From assembly GCA_015501595.1 (NCBI GenBank), contig JADNRX010000218.1, positions 28,545-92,544 on the forward strand: a stretch of DNA of 64,000 nucleotides, given 5' to 3'. Shown in pieces: positions 30,461 to 42,375 of the stretch. The position numbers and the translations under genes were made by a program. Each line of letters begins with the position of its first letter. The stretch's first letter is position 1. The notes under the pieces are model-generated. The model saw only the letters and a program-made list of their open reading frames with translations, did not search any database and was not told the DNA's origin. This DNA comes from Hymenopellis radicata (Eukaryota > Basidiomycota > Agaricomycetes > Agaricales > Physalacriaceae).

Positions 30461-33400
30461 CTAATCCTCGATATCCTCGTCATCCATAGGGCGACCTAGA
30501 ACCTGCGCGAGTCGCTTCTTGACATTTCCGTCTTCGTGCTCAAGATTCCACGCGAGAAACCTTCGACAAACAGCTTCAGCATCTTCCAAGTCATGCCTTT
30601 CATCATCGGTCATTTCTTCGTCCAGTAGCGTTCCGAGCTCGTGGTTCGCGATCACTTCGCTGTAAGCCAGTTAGAAGAGCTGGGACGGATGAATGTGCCC
30701 TTACCTAACGTATTGTGCTCTCTGTACTACTCGACTTGGCACTCCGAAGATCTCGGCGCATTTCGCAGCGTGCGAGACCAGAGACAATCCTTCCGCCACT
30801 CTGGGCATCATTAGTCGAGCGCTTGTGGTCGCAAATAACACCCACCTGTAGAGATATGTAATCTTCTCCGTCGGATTGGGCTGCCTGGCCATATTACTCG
30901 TCTCCGAATAACTGAACTGAGCAGGTGTACTATCGCCGGATTCCAAGATCGTTCCAGTGCTTGAGGTGAACATGACTTGCATATGCAGGAAGGTGATCGG
31001 AGTTGACTCGGGATCCAGAAGCTCTTCTCGAAAAACGTCGTGAAAATGCGTCGCAACAACAACCTTAGGGCAGTTTGGTCCACGGTCCAAAAGATGCTTG
31101 AGTACGCCACACAGAAGTCCAGCACCGTCTTAGATTTTCAAGTCAGCTCTCCAAGCGTCACGAACAGGAAGAAGCGTCCTGACCAGTCGAAAGAGTCCCT
31201 TTGCCGAATTCGTCGAGCAAGATCAGAGAACGAGCAGTAGCATTCCGTAGAGCAAGAGAGACTTGGTTGAGGTCGATCATGAACGCAGATTGCACCTAGA
31301 GACAGAGGAAATATAGAGCCAAAGAGCAGTAAGGCGCCTTAGTTACGTTAGAAACAGATTCCCTCGTCGAAATGCGTGTGAATACTATCAAATATATCAG
31401 CCACTCAAGGAGCTTCGAGTGGATGTCCTCACTTTTATCCACAACTCCGAGAGTGGCGGATTCGGCAGGCACAAAGCTAGTGGAAAAGGTTAGCGCAAGA
31501 AGGCAGCAGTACCTCAGGTCAGCGGAAGTCACCATCCAATCTAAGAAGGAAAAGGTGAGCCAAGGATTTTGTAAGTGGAAATTCACTAGCCTGTGCCATA
31601 AAATGAATCATGGCGATCTAAACTAGTTGAGAGGCGTGTTATTGAATGTAGAAGGTCCAAACCTGTTTCAAGTACACGCTCTAGTGATTGCTTCAGTTGC
31701 GGAGCTAAACAGTCGCATGTCAGACAGACAGACCTTTCCACATGCATTAGCACCAGTGCACAACACGATGCTGTTCCAATCGCTAGTTGTATCCATACTA
31801 TCATCACTTGAAGCAAACTCAGATGGATGACACGATCCTCCAACAATTCGCGCATCATTAGGAACAAAGGTGTCAACAACCTGTTCCTGCAAAGGATGTC
31901 TGTCGGCGTAAATATTGATGCCCTCAGGCGATACGAGAGCGAAACTGACCTTCCTTGCTTGATGTAGGTTATATTCTCCTCCACCATATTCGGTCGGTGA
32001 TAATCGTACATCCTCGCAGCATCTGCAAAGGCAAGAAGGCAGTCAAGTTCAGCGAAAACATCGCATGCTTCTGCCACAAGGTCGTAATGGACGAGTATTT
32101 CTTCAAGCAATGCTTGGATGATCTCGATTTCCCTATCCACAATCAAGGAATGCAAATCCCCAATGTGCACGTCCATGTCTAGATTGTTATGGTTAATGGA
32201 TCGTACTAGAAGATCGCCACGTCCTTACCATGCATTTCTTGAGATTTGAAGTACACGTGCGATCTGGCCAATAGTTAGATAAGTATAATGGATGCTTGCC
32301 ACGAATTCGCACTCAGATGAGAACTATCTCCAAATCGTCAGTGGTCTTGATAACAGTGGCGCGAGAATGAAAACTTGCCTGGAACGTCCACCCATCGATT
32401 ACGGCTATACCGGCCTCCTGCCATTCCTGTAACATCGGTACACAGATGAGAAAGCCTGTACGACAACGCAAGGTTAGTAGATCCGGAGAGGGCCACGACA
32501 CGATAAGCGAACCTAGCTGTGGGAAGTATACAATGTTTAACGACGGAGCATAGTCAGCTGGAACCTGCTGGCTCATCTGCTGAGCAACTTTTGACTACAT
32601 GGGAACCTCAGCGCCGGCCATTCAGTAGTCGAAGGAGTTCGACGCACGAGAACAGAGTCAATTCCGTAATACACCGTCTTTCGATTATCCAATTCTTCGT
32701 CAATGTGTGCTCGGACACAGACTCGTCCCGCCTGTGCAGACTCTTCCCAGTCGATCTAAATACATAACTCCGTAAGCGTAGGCCCGACGGGTTTCGATGG
32801 ATACCGACCGTTTCGTTGATTCTATTACCTACGTCCCGCAGAGTCGCAATGTCGAGGACATCGAGCAGCTATAAGATTTCAAACTTTACGCTGCGTGATG
32901 CGAGGAGGATAACGTCACTTGCCTGTCGCACAATGTCTACATTTCCGGCGCGATTCAACTCCAACAACGCATCTTTCAACATGGCGCAATGAAACGTAAA
33001 CTTTTAAAGGGAGGAGCCTCGTTGACAGCGAATAAAAGAGTTGCGCCACATATTGACAAACCTTTACGAGACCTTGCCACTCAGAGATCTTTCCCCTTCC
33101 ATCTTTCAGAACGCCTAATATCCGCGGAACGTTCTTTATTCCTTTGAGATGCCCATGTAGGGAACTCGTTGAGGTCAGGTTTTCCGGCCCTATGAAACAC
33201 GCCACCGCATTATGCCGCGAGTTGATGACATCCAGCGATAAAGATGGCCTTAGAAAGCCACGTGCGGAGGAGCGCTTTACCAAGAGTTGTCTTCGTTGTG
33301 TCGAGGATACCTAAGGTACCGTGTCAACACAAAGGGCAACAGACTCAAACGAAGACCCATTACCACAAAGCGAAAGGCCTTCCTTTGTTTTGTCGGATTG

Positions 33401-34667
33401 GGCACAAGCGTGGTTTTCATTTTCAAAGATTTGCAAGGAGCTGATGAAAGCAAGTCAGGTCCCAAAAGGATATGATATTCCGGGAACGCACAACAAAGCA
33501 TCCGCGTTGATCTGCATGACCTCATTTCTGTGCAGCAAGGTCGGAGTGTGAAGAGTACGAAGAAGCGCGACATACAGGGCAAGGATCTCTATCCCGCGAA
33601 TATCCAGGGCACGAGTTCCCTCGTCTTCGAGATCGTTCACGGCACGTTCTCGAACAAGGAGATCTAACAATGCACCGATCGAAGAAAGCTGCATACGAGT
33701 TAGTCTATATGCGTCCCATGTTTCTCGAAGGAACGTACACAAAGAGGAGCCGCATCGATAGAAGCAAAGTTGGACAGTCGGATGGCAGCGTTCCAGCGTT
33801 TTGCCGTGGGGTCTCCAGTACCACGTTGTCGACGACGCGACATGAATTCATACGCGTTCCTGGAGTGTGAGTTTGATGGCGACGAGCTGCGTTCTGATGA
33901 CGGGTCGGCCGTCTCTCCAGGAGGGAGATCCGACAAGAGCTGGAGGGACATAAGCCGGTCGCGTCCTTTGCCGGGAACGAAGTCTTTATAGGGTCTGATT
34001 TGGAACACGCTGCCTGACGCGTCCGCTGGAGGAGCTTGAGCAATGCCGCTGATGGATATTCATAAAGTAGAACGTACTATGTTGCCGTAGCGTGTCTATG
34101 AAGCCATCGTCGGATTTGGAGCTGGTGAGTACTACGTCTGGCTTGGCTTGTTCGAGGACTGAGAAAAGTGAGCTATTTCCGGTAAGAACAGAGTAGATCT
34201 AACCCATTTTTGCCAGGTCATAATGTCGCGAGTCGGCTGTGTCCTCAAGGACGTACATCATGCACTTGACGGGATCGTAGTACGCGGCGCCGACGCGCCC
34301 GCTGTCCAGAGATGAGATGGACATTCATACAAGCGCATATATGCGTACTGTTGACACGAGGCAGTGAGGCAAGTCTGCGGAAAAGATGAAATGACGCCAC
34401 GTTATGCAGACGGCGACAAACCTTGTCCGGCACCGACGTTTCCGACTCATCCAGCGTCTCCTCAGTCTCTTCAGTTTGCTCTGGCGTAATTGTGCTCTCC
34501 TGGTCGACACTATCGTTGCGCTCCCATCTGACCTTTTTCCTGTTGGTTTCATTGTCGTCGCTGTCTTCGCCCAAGTCGCGGGCTCTTGTCGGGCGGCTAC
34601 TGGTAGTACTACGCGTCCCGGACGTATCTGAGCGGCGGCGCCTACTGTTGCCTCTCTTGGGCGGCAT
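30461..34667 (-). CDS. MSH5: MSH5, meiotic MutS homolog
   Basis: ATG at 34665-34667 ([17 protein letters not shown]), stop at 30461-30463. After an acidic disordered N-terminus come [18 protein letters not shown] and HYDLAKMVL, the connector and clamp ([27 protein letters not shown]), and the C-terminal ATPase: Walker [11 protein letters not shown], Walker [13 protein letters not shown], then [14 protein letters not shown]. The short DNA-mismatch-reading domain I of MutS is missing, as expected for MSH4/MSH5. MSH5 pairs with MSH4 to stabilise Holliday junctions for meiotic crossovers. There are many introns, including a GC-AG intron (31541-31590) and an 8-nt exon (31533-31540). A one-base frame change seems needed near 34312-34320, and one splice junction near 31380 is unresolved. 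Confidence 0.88.
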
Positions 34668-34758
34668 ACCCGATGATGGTTTCTGGTCAACTCTTCGATC
34701 ACATGACGGGCACAAATTTTGCGAACAGTTTTATTTGAGCATGATATTATAATGTAGT

Positions 34759-36023
34759 TTACTTCCTACTCGACGCCGGTGCCAGCATATCATTGGCATC
34801 TCCAGTGACTGGTAAAGTTAGACAAGCTAATAACAGTCGAGTGTGGATGGCTTACCATTGAGAAGAAGACTTTGAGAGTCCAACATTACGCGATTCCCAG
34901 AGGTAGCCAAAATTTCAGCAATGCTTCGCGCAGCATCCAAACGTCTCAGTTCAAGGAAACCCTTATTTTGTCGCATGGCATGACCAATGAGCTCGGCACT
35001 TTGAGCCTCTCCTTGTGCGCGAACGATGATTGACTAAACGAAACCTGTTAGACACGGCGTAGAGGGCAATAGTGAGGTACTCACCTCTTTTTCTTGAACA
35101 GCCTGGTCTACGAGGAAGGCAGCCCGTAATGCGGTTTGTTGGGCGACCTGCTTGGCTTCTACGGCATGGGTAAATTCAGGCGAGAAGGTGACATGAGTGA
35201 TGGAAACATCATCGAGAACAAGGTTGAATTTGGAAGCGCGTTTTGTCAACTGCTCTCGAATAAGACGCGAAACCTAAATATATGCGGTCAGCAAATTGTG
35301 AACTTGGCGCAATGGCGATACACACGTTTTCACGCTGAGTGATCAGTTGACTAGCATTAAACTGGGCAACTACGCTCTTCAAGACTTCGTTGACAATGGA
35401 GGGTAAGACACGTTCGTCATAGTCTGTACCGAGTTCTTTATAGATGAGCGGCAATTTGGGTATTGAAGGACGCGACAGGACACGGCAGGTTATGTTGACC
35501 ATCTGCAAGTCTAGGGTTCTATAAGGACGTGAAAGACTCTAGCAGCTTCACACCGACCTTTCGTGCCCGTCAAACTGGAATGCTCCGCGGCTTTGCACGA
35601 ATGTCGTAGACGATCGGTCGCTCCAGCCAAGGGATCTACGAGTCCGTCAAGAAGGGTTCAGCGAGAAGGATGGGGCTATGCACCATTATATGAGTCCCTT
35701 CGGGATACACTTGTTCAACGACGCCATGTAACCTGAGCAATTTATTAGAGAATATCCCACAGCCTCAAGGCCAAACAGACCTGGAGTACTTGACTGCTCG
35801 GTGACCACCATCGACTGCAGAGAAAGTCAGAGATGCCGATGAAAAACACAAGACGCGCGCACCAGTTACCAAACTGGAAGCCAGCGCAAAGCCGCCGCCA
35901 ATAAGTGCGATGAGCAGCCCGCCTCCAGCAACATCCCAGCAGGTGGGCGGGGAGCGCCGCCGGGACCGCCCGAGGCTGTCTTTTTTATATGGTTCGCGAA
36001 ACGACGAATGCCTCTTCGTTCAT
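34759..36023 (-). CDS. PHB2: Prohibitin-2, mitochondrial scaffold subunit
   Basis: Stop at 34759-34761; the start is uncertain (best ATG 36021-36023). Exons read [11 protein letters not shown], a hydrophobic anchor [57 protein letters not shown], then [34 protein letters not shown] and [13 protein letters not shown]. This is the PHB (band 7) domain and coiled coil of fungal PHB2, which forms ring complexes with PHB1 in the mitochondrial inner membrane. Three single-base deletions are needed to follow the family: near 35576, near 35928 and at the donor near 35870. The protein is among the most conserved in fungi, so real loss is unlikely. It is divergent from the PQ-loop gene, with about 76 bp between starts. 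Confidence 0.85.
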
Positions 36024-36099
36024 GGCCGTAAGTAACAAGGATGACCAACTGTCTTTCGCTCGGCACGGCCTGCTTTGTCACTCTTTTTCCTCCTCGACC

Positions 36100-37281
36100 A
36101 TGTCTACTGCTCAAGCACTCAGCAGCATCGTGCGTCCCCTTATCTCAATCAAATATTTTTATTCTCATCTGCTGATTAGCTCGGCTGGTCTTCTATTGCC
36201 TGCTGGTGGGCTAAATCTTAAGCATACATGTACCTCATTCCAATCTCCCTCCAGGATCGTGGTATACTCACCCCAGATCTACGAAAACTACTCTTTGCAA
36301 TCTGGAGAAGGACTTAGCGTTCTGTTCGTAGTTGTGTGGCTGCTCGGAGACCTGTGTAACTTTGTTGGTGCAGCTTTAGGCGGTTTATTGCCTACTGTCA
36401 TAATCCTTGCTATATACGTGCGTAATTCATCTATTCTGTCTCATATGAACAGATATCAATATGAAAAAGTATTCCCTATGCGATATCATCCTACTGGCCC
36501 AGGTTTACTACTACCGCTGGAAGAAACTACGAACCCTGCCAGATGAACAGGACGTCTCGGACCAAACGCCTCTACTGTCCGGGCAAGTCCGACCCCAAGA
36601 GACTCCCGTGAGAGTCCTTGCTCTTCGCTATACGGCAGCTGTTGTTTTCATTTTCGTAACCGGCGTGGTAGCTTGGTGGATAAGTGGTGCAAATGATGTA
36701 GAAGAAGACCAAGAACGCCCTGAATTGCCTACTACCACGATCAAATGGACAGTGCAGATTCTCGGTTGGTCTAGCGCGGTATTATACGTTCGTCCGTTCT
36801 GACTCCTCTTCTGGAACTCTCTTTCTAATCTCCGTATTTAGCTTGGTGCACGGGTGCCACAGATTGGTGCGTCATTTCACCGTGCTTTTCATTTCGTCCA
36901 AACTCACGTACGCCATAGTAAAAAATTTCACCACACGATGTGAAGGCCTTTCACCTGCGCTTTTTTTCTTTGCCATCTTTGGTAATACTACATACGCCTG
37001 GTCCATATGCGCGAAAAGCATGGAGAAAGATTACCTGGTGACGAACGCGAGTTGGCTGGCAGGTAAGTCATGCCCGAGGAATCGGCGAGTTGGACGAAAA
37101 ATACCGACTGATTACCCCAACTTAGGAAGCGCATTGACTGTATTCCTGGATGTCATCGTGAGTAACGCATCGACAGGACGTTCCCATCGCTGACGGGGTT
37201 TTCTTCATGCAGGTTCTGGCCCAGTTTTTCTATTACCGGTCTGTACGCAAAACGCACGTTGTTGCTGAGAACTCAAGCTGA
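36100..37281 (+). CDS. PQ-loop vacuolar/lysosomal transporter (Ypq1-like)
   Basis: ATG at 36100, stop at 37279-37281, seven inferred exons, all in frame. Two PQ-loop repeats are present: IVVYSPQIYENYSLQSGEGL after the first helix, and LGARVPQIVKNFTTRCEGLS in the second half. Other helices include VLFVVVWLLGDLCNFVGAAL and YTAAVVFIFVTGVVAWWIS. Seven membrane segments are expected. Yeast Ypq1-3 and PQLC2 export basic amino acids (lysine, arginine) or cystine from the vacuole or lysosome. Substrate specificity cannot be read from this sequence. It shares a very short bidirectional promoter with prohibitin-2. Confidence 0.88.
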
Positions 37282-37829
37282 TCATCCGTGTTTGTTGTTT
37301 ATACTGTACATTGTCGCCAAAAGTAGAAACGACAAGCAGTCGACGCTTATCCGGGGGTCGGGGCATTAGAATAAGGATGTGCAGGCCCGAACATACGGAA
37401 ATGGACTGTTTGAGCTGAAAAACAAACATGGGCATTGTATCTGATTGTGTGATTATTGAGTGAGCCTGGTCCTGGCGCCTCGTTGCTGCCCTCGTGTCAA
37501 CTCGTGTCAGAGATGTTCATTCCAGCGCTGTTCCACGGCCCCACGATGCAGGTCAGCCATCATGCTTTCCTGGTCCCCTTTGCGATGCGACAGCGGCAGT
37601 ATAGATGAGACCACCGGCATGCTCCCTGCCTCGTGCAGAAACGGAATTGCAACCAGCCATGCCCCCGTACTAGGGCAGCGAATCCACCAATGGGGTCCAA
37701 TTTTATCTTTTCCAATCGTAATCCATCGCCCAAGAAAATCGTTTATAATCTGGCCTGGCCCCCTCCCCTCCCCCCAGCTCCCTCTCCCCCAGCGTGCCGC
37801 CACACCCGCGCGGTGGTCCGGTCGTTTGA
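37282..37829. other. Intergenic, upstream of F-box gene
   Basis: About 550 bases between the PQ-loop gene and the F-box gene, both plus strand. The right part (37760-37830) is C-rich, which may be a 5' UTR. Open frames here have no family resemblance and no RNA gene was recognised. Confidence 0.4.
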
Positions 37830-39653
37830 ATGTCGACGTATCCGCGCCGCGTCCACCCGTCCGCGTTTGCGCATGCTAGTACTACTGCCCACCGCACGCG
37901 GCCCCCCGTCTCCCATGCAACGTACACGCCCCACGTCGCGTCGCCACACCCCCGGAGCACGCCGGCGCAGGCGTCCATCCCGGACCTACGCGAGGCCATC
38001 AACTCACTCGACTCCAAGATGGCCTCGCTCATGCACGAGCGGCACAAACTCGAGTCCCACCTCGAGCGTGCAGTCCGGCTCAGTCCCCCGTCCACCGCAT
38101 CCCCAGCGAGCTGCTCTCCTCCATATTCGTCATAGGCGTCCTAGATGCGGCCGATGACAATCCCGTCATGGTTCCGACACTCATGCTCGTCTGGTACGTG
38201 GTTTCTGATGCTACTTCTGATATTCCCGGCAATTGACTTTGCACACGCGTCCGTCCCGCAGTCGGTACTGGCAGGACGTTGTTCTCGACACGCCGGTTCT
38301 GTGGTCCAAAATCACAGTGGGGCCCCATGATTCGCTCGAGAAGGCCCGGCGCAAGCTCACGCGCTCCAAGGCGTGCCCGCTTGACATTATCGTCAACTTT
38401 GGGACGCGTACAGAGTACGTTAGCAACGTTACGGAACAGGTCGTGCACGCTATGGATCTGATCCGGCCTGCCCTCTGGCGAACTCGGTCTTTTAGTCTGA
38501 GTGTCCCGAATCGGCCGCAAGCGCATGCTGCCCTCTTGCGCTGCCAGGAGGACGCGCCGCTCCTCGAGACGCTCTGCATCCGAATATACCGGTCCATGCA
38601 GGATGACCGGTACTCGAGCCCGCCTCTCCCTCTCTTCAACGGACACACGCCGCGTTTACGTTCGTGTTCTCTGACATCCTTCAATTTCGGCTGGGACCAC
38701 AGACTCGTCTCGCGGCTGAACGTTCTCAAGTTGGAAGGATACTTCAACGGCTTTACACCGACCGCACCCGTTCTCTTAGCCATCTTGCGTTCATGCCCAG
38801 AGTTGGAGGAATTGGCCCTTCGCAACCTATCCGACGTGGACTCAGACCCCTGCTTCCACGCCCCGCCGCCAGATCAGTTCGTACCACCGCAGCAAATAGG
38901 GCGGGTCAGTCTGCCGCGTTTGAAGAAGATAACCTTCTATTATGCAGGGATCGCGCTGGCCCGAGAGATCATGAGCCACATCACCTTCCCGAACCTGCAA
39001 TCCTTGGACATGTCGTATCTTCAAAACGTCACGCCCATCCTGCAGCTGCTGTACGACCAAGCTCTCACCCGCCTCCCTCTCCGCGTCCTGCGCATCGAGT
39101 CCTGTCTCTACAGCGAGATCAAATTCGTCGACCTCCTCCGCCGACTGCCCTCTCTCGCTGAATTGGATTTAGTCGACATCGAGGATGCGTCCTCGGGTTT
39201 CCTCAAGGCCAGTCGCGTGTCTAATTTAATCCGCATCTTTTAGCTCAACACGCGTCTTTGCAGGGTCTCTCTTCCGCGCAGCCTTGGGTGTGCCCCAAAC
39301 TGGAGTCGCTCACGCTCGACGGATGCACGTCCATCGACTGGGACGCGCTCCGCACCTTTGTCGAGTCGCGCCTGCCGTCCAACTCGTACCCGCGCTACCA
39401 CGACGCGCAGGCCTTCCGCTCGTCGCCGCTGACGTTTACTTCAGCGTCGTCCGCCGCGGCACGTTCGACGCGGAATCGCACGCAGGCGAGACCCGCGCCA
39501 CAGACGATGATGGCGCCCCAGCGGCTCCGCGCGATAGACGTAACGCGCTGCCATCAGATGAGCAAGGAGATGGTCCAGTGGCTGCGCATGTATGTATCGG
39601 AAGTCAAATGCGAGCCGGCGAAGGGCGTTTGGGGCGAGCCCATGGCACCCTAG
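37830..39653 (+). CDS. F-box / LRR protein, frameshift in a C run
   Basis: ATG at 37830 (MSTYPRRVHPSAFAHAS). A helical segment (LREAINSLDSKMASLMHERH) leads into the F-box: SPVHRIPSELLSSIF, then CRYWQDVVLDTPVLWSKI across the intron at about 38192-38262. An LRR-like part follows (LKLEGYFNGF, LEELALRNLSDV, LKKITFYYAG, LAELDLVDI), and after a last intron it ends CHQMSKEMVQWLRMYVSE. The frame changes inside the run CCCCC at 38084-38089; a sixth C restores RLSPPVHRIPSELL, so one base seems missing. It belongs to the same broad SCF-receptor class as the two genes at 8.3-11.7 kb but is a different subfamily (upstream coiled coil, WSKITVGPHD). Confidence 0.8.
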
Positions 39654-40334
39654 CCAGTTTGACTCTGCACCCGTACCCGTATTCTATCCCCATTCTTGAT
39701 ACCACACGTTTTCTTTTTTGCACTCACACCTGCTTTGCCCCCTGCATGCTCTTTTTTATTATTTGACGTTGTAACTTTATTCTCATTTCATAGTTTTTGA
39801 TATTTGTGTATTTCTAGAAGCATCCTCACAATGAATTTTGATCAACTCCCGCGTACTATAGAGCCATGGAGTTGTGGTGTTTGAGTGCACGTTTATTCCT
39901 CTAGGCTCTGATTAGTGCTGCCGCGATTCGAGCTCAGGGTCCGTGTTGAGCTCGAATCGTGGTGGTCCAGGTCAATGTCATCAACCAATCATCAACTCGC
40001 TTGCGGCACGCGTACCAGAATTGGCACCCCTCCGTCGCTCCTTCGCACCTCTCGTCGGTCGAGAGATATCCCAACGATTTAAGTACTTTGAGAATCCTGA
40101 GAATTTGAGGCTCAATGTGGTTCTGAATCTTGGTGACATTGAGATCTTGAGAGTTCACGCCGTCAGAGGGACCCAGCATCCATCTTGGAAGACAGATTCA
40201 GACTCGTGGCTGACCGAGAGAAGTACCGGAATTTCGAGCACAAGTTTGATTTGGCTGACTTTACTAAATATGTACAAGTGGAAAATACAATACAGAACTT
40301 CGAGATAGGCTCTCTACCTAGAGTGAGATACAAG
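39654..40334. other. Intergenic with a perfect 13-bp inverted repeat
   Basis: About 680 bases between the F-box stop and the RHS-type gene stop (convergent). Short frames on both strands, including a minus frame at 39934-40179, match nothing I know. The main structure is the inverted repeat at 39924-39959, listed separately. Confidence 0.4.
39924..39959. repeat. Perfect 13-bp inverted repeat with 10-nt loop
   Basis: cgattcgagctca (39924-39936) is followed after gggtccgtgt by its exact reverse complement tgagctcgaatcg (39947-39959). It lies between two convergent genes, 270 bp after one stop and 375 bp before the other. A transcript hairpin or the end of a small inverted-repeat element are both possible. 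Confidence 0.7.
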
Positions 40335-42251
40335 TTATAAATTTTGCAACTCCGAGACTACTGCAGCCGGAGCATTTAAATTCATGCGCAAGTGCCACTT
40401 GCTGGGCAGCCATTGCGATGTCGCATTTCCAAACAATGTATTTGCAAAGTGGCGGTGCGATACCAGGATGTAGTGGATAGTCGCATTCGGGAAATACTGT
40501 CGAACGAAGAGAACACTAGAAGCCTTGGTGTCGCATATCTCATGCACTTGTAGTTGGAACAGAAACACCGTGTTCGTTGGCGCGTCAAATATCAGGCTAT
40601 CAAATGCCATATGGTCGACCGCACTGCGAGTCGGCTGCCAATACGCCGTGAACGTTGGAAGAGGCGGGTTCGTGGGCGAGAAGAATTTTCGCGGTAACAA
40701 GGCAGAGACGAGGTGTGGCGCAGAGTCGGAGGAGCAATGCAGCGCCACTGAAACGTCCACTTGATCACGATGTCTCCCAATGGCAAGAAGATGGGTTGGT
40801 CCATGTTCGATATCTGCTTCCCAGTTGACAGTACGCTCTTCCTCTTCGATACCGCTCCAGTGTGATGGGCCTCCGTTGGCCAAGGCAGTGAGATAATACT
40901 GACCACCTTCAACAAGTTTAGAGTGAAAACCTAGTTCAAGCGCTGGAGCGGCTAAGCGCCGCGACATGGCGTTTGGGTGGCAGAGCGAAATAAAGTCCGC
41001 ACAATTGTTGGCCCACGCCGTTTGCAGTTGGTCCCGCATAAGCATCTCCACAAACGGTGACACATACTCGAGACGATGCTGCGCACGAAGTCGGCCTGGA
41101 CGAGTGACAAGAACTTTGTGCGACATCTCATCGAATTCAAGAGATCGAGAGCATCTCACCATGGCTGAAAGCCTATCATAATCCATAGATTTGATGTCAG
41201 CGACAATCTCCCGGGTGTGTAGATCGTAGGCTTCCAAGCTTCTGCAGCTATGGAGCGCAAGTCGAATGGACGGTCCGAACTCCGCATAGGACGATCGCAA
41301 GAGTGATTGCTCGAGGAGTACCGGTACACGCTGAGTGTGACATCTGTGGAAAGAATGTTATTATGGTATCCCTCAACACTAGGGTTGACGTACGCAGCGA
41401 GGTATTCCTGCAGCGAAGGGGGAGACATAAAGTACCGCTTCGAAACCTCCCGCTTTTCCAGCCACTTCAACCTGTCCTCCGCGGTGAAGAGACCTGTATG
41501 ATAGAAACCCTATATCGGCGGAAGCGTACAGGCACATCGGGGTATACGTCGTCGGAATCGGCGAGTGCCCAACATTCCGGACCGAGGAAGTCGGACAAAC
41601 TGGCTACAATTGTCCATTTGTAGAAGCCAGTTTTCCATTCGAGGGGAATCTGATACGCCCCACTTGCGCAAAAGAAGATATCGTATTCGCTGTTGGCCGG
41701 AAGCAGGACGGGCTGGGAGTCACATAACAGTCTTGAGAGGACATACAATAACCAGACGCTTTTGCCTAGAAAAACATTCATTAGCTCCCTCGAATGTGAG
41801 AGTAGGGTGTTGGTGATTCACCGATTCCCGGATGTCCCACAACACCAACAACAGTAGGCAAGCGGACCTCTCTGACCGTCTGGATAGGCCGATTTTTTTC
41901 CACAGTGCCCGAGGTGAGCGGCGAGTAGGTAGGCCCTATGGATCGCGACTTGAGAATATCATTCCATACAGCTTCGTATTCGTCGAAAATGACAAAATCT
42001 TCCTGCGAGCGGCTAAATTCCAACGGAGGAACTCGGAATGAACGATATTGGAAGCTTTCCGTGTCACTTTCATAGGTATTTTTCGTAGTCATTTTGTCGA
42101 AGGATTTGCCCCATACCCGAGTCCAAAATTCGGTCGCTGCGACGCTTGGAATAGCGGAACTTCTGGATAGGAAGTCCCTATAATCTGCCGGGGAAGAGAC
42201 ACTTGATGTAGAGGTGAAGGTCGTCATCGGGGGATATGCAAATGAGTTCAT
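40335..42251 (-). CDS. RHS/Crinkler-type P-loop NTPase, one frameshift
   Basis: ATG at 42249-42251. An N-terminal region (TEFWTRVWGKSFDKM, FVIFDEYEAVWNDIL) leads to VVGVVGHPGIGKSVWLLYVL, a Walker A motif formed across the intron at about 41780-41835. Later parts include SPREDRLKWLEKREVS, then FGPSIRLALHSCRSLEAYDL and the C-terminal VFLFQLQVHEICDTKA. This layout matches basidiomycete proteins annotated as RHS- or Crinkler-like NTPases, often in large, unstable families. A base is missing in the G run at about 41478-41482 (CGGAGGAC read for CGGGAGGAC). Its function is not known; related domains occur in secreted effectors, but no signal peptide is visible here. Confidence 0.6.
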
Positions 42252-42375
42252 AATGGCAGATTATGAGTATGATTGCCAGAAGGTAAGTGCTGGCGTACGA
42301 CGAAAGGATATGAAGCTATGGTGGTAGACCTTCAATATAAGACAAGAAGGCCAAGTCTCAGACAGCTTCGTAGCT

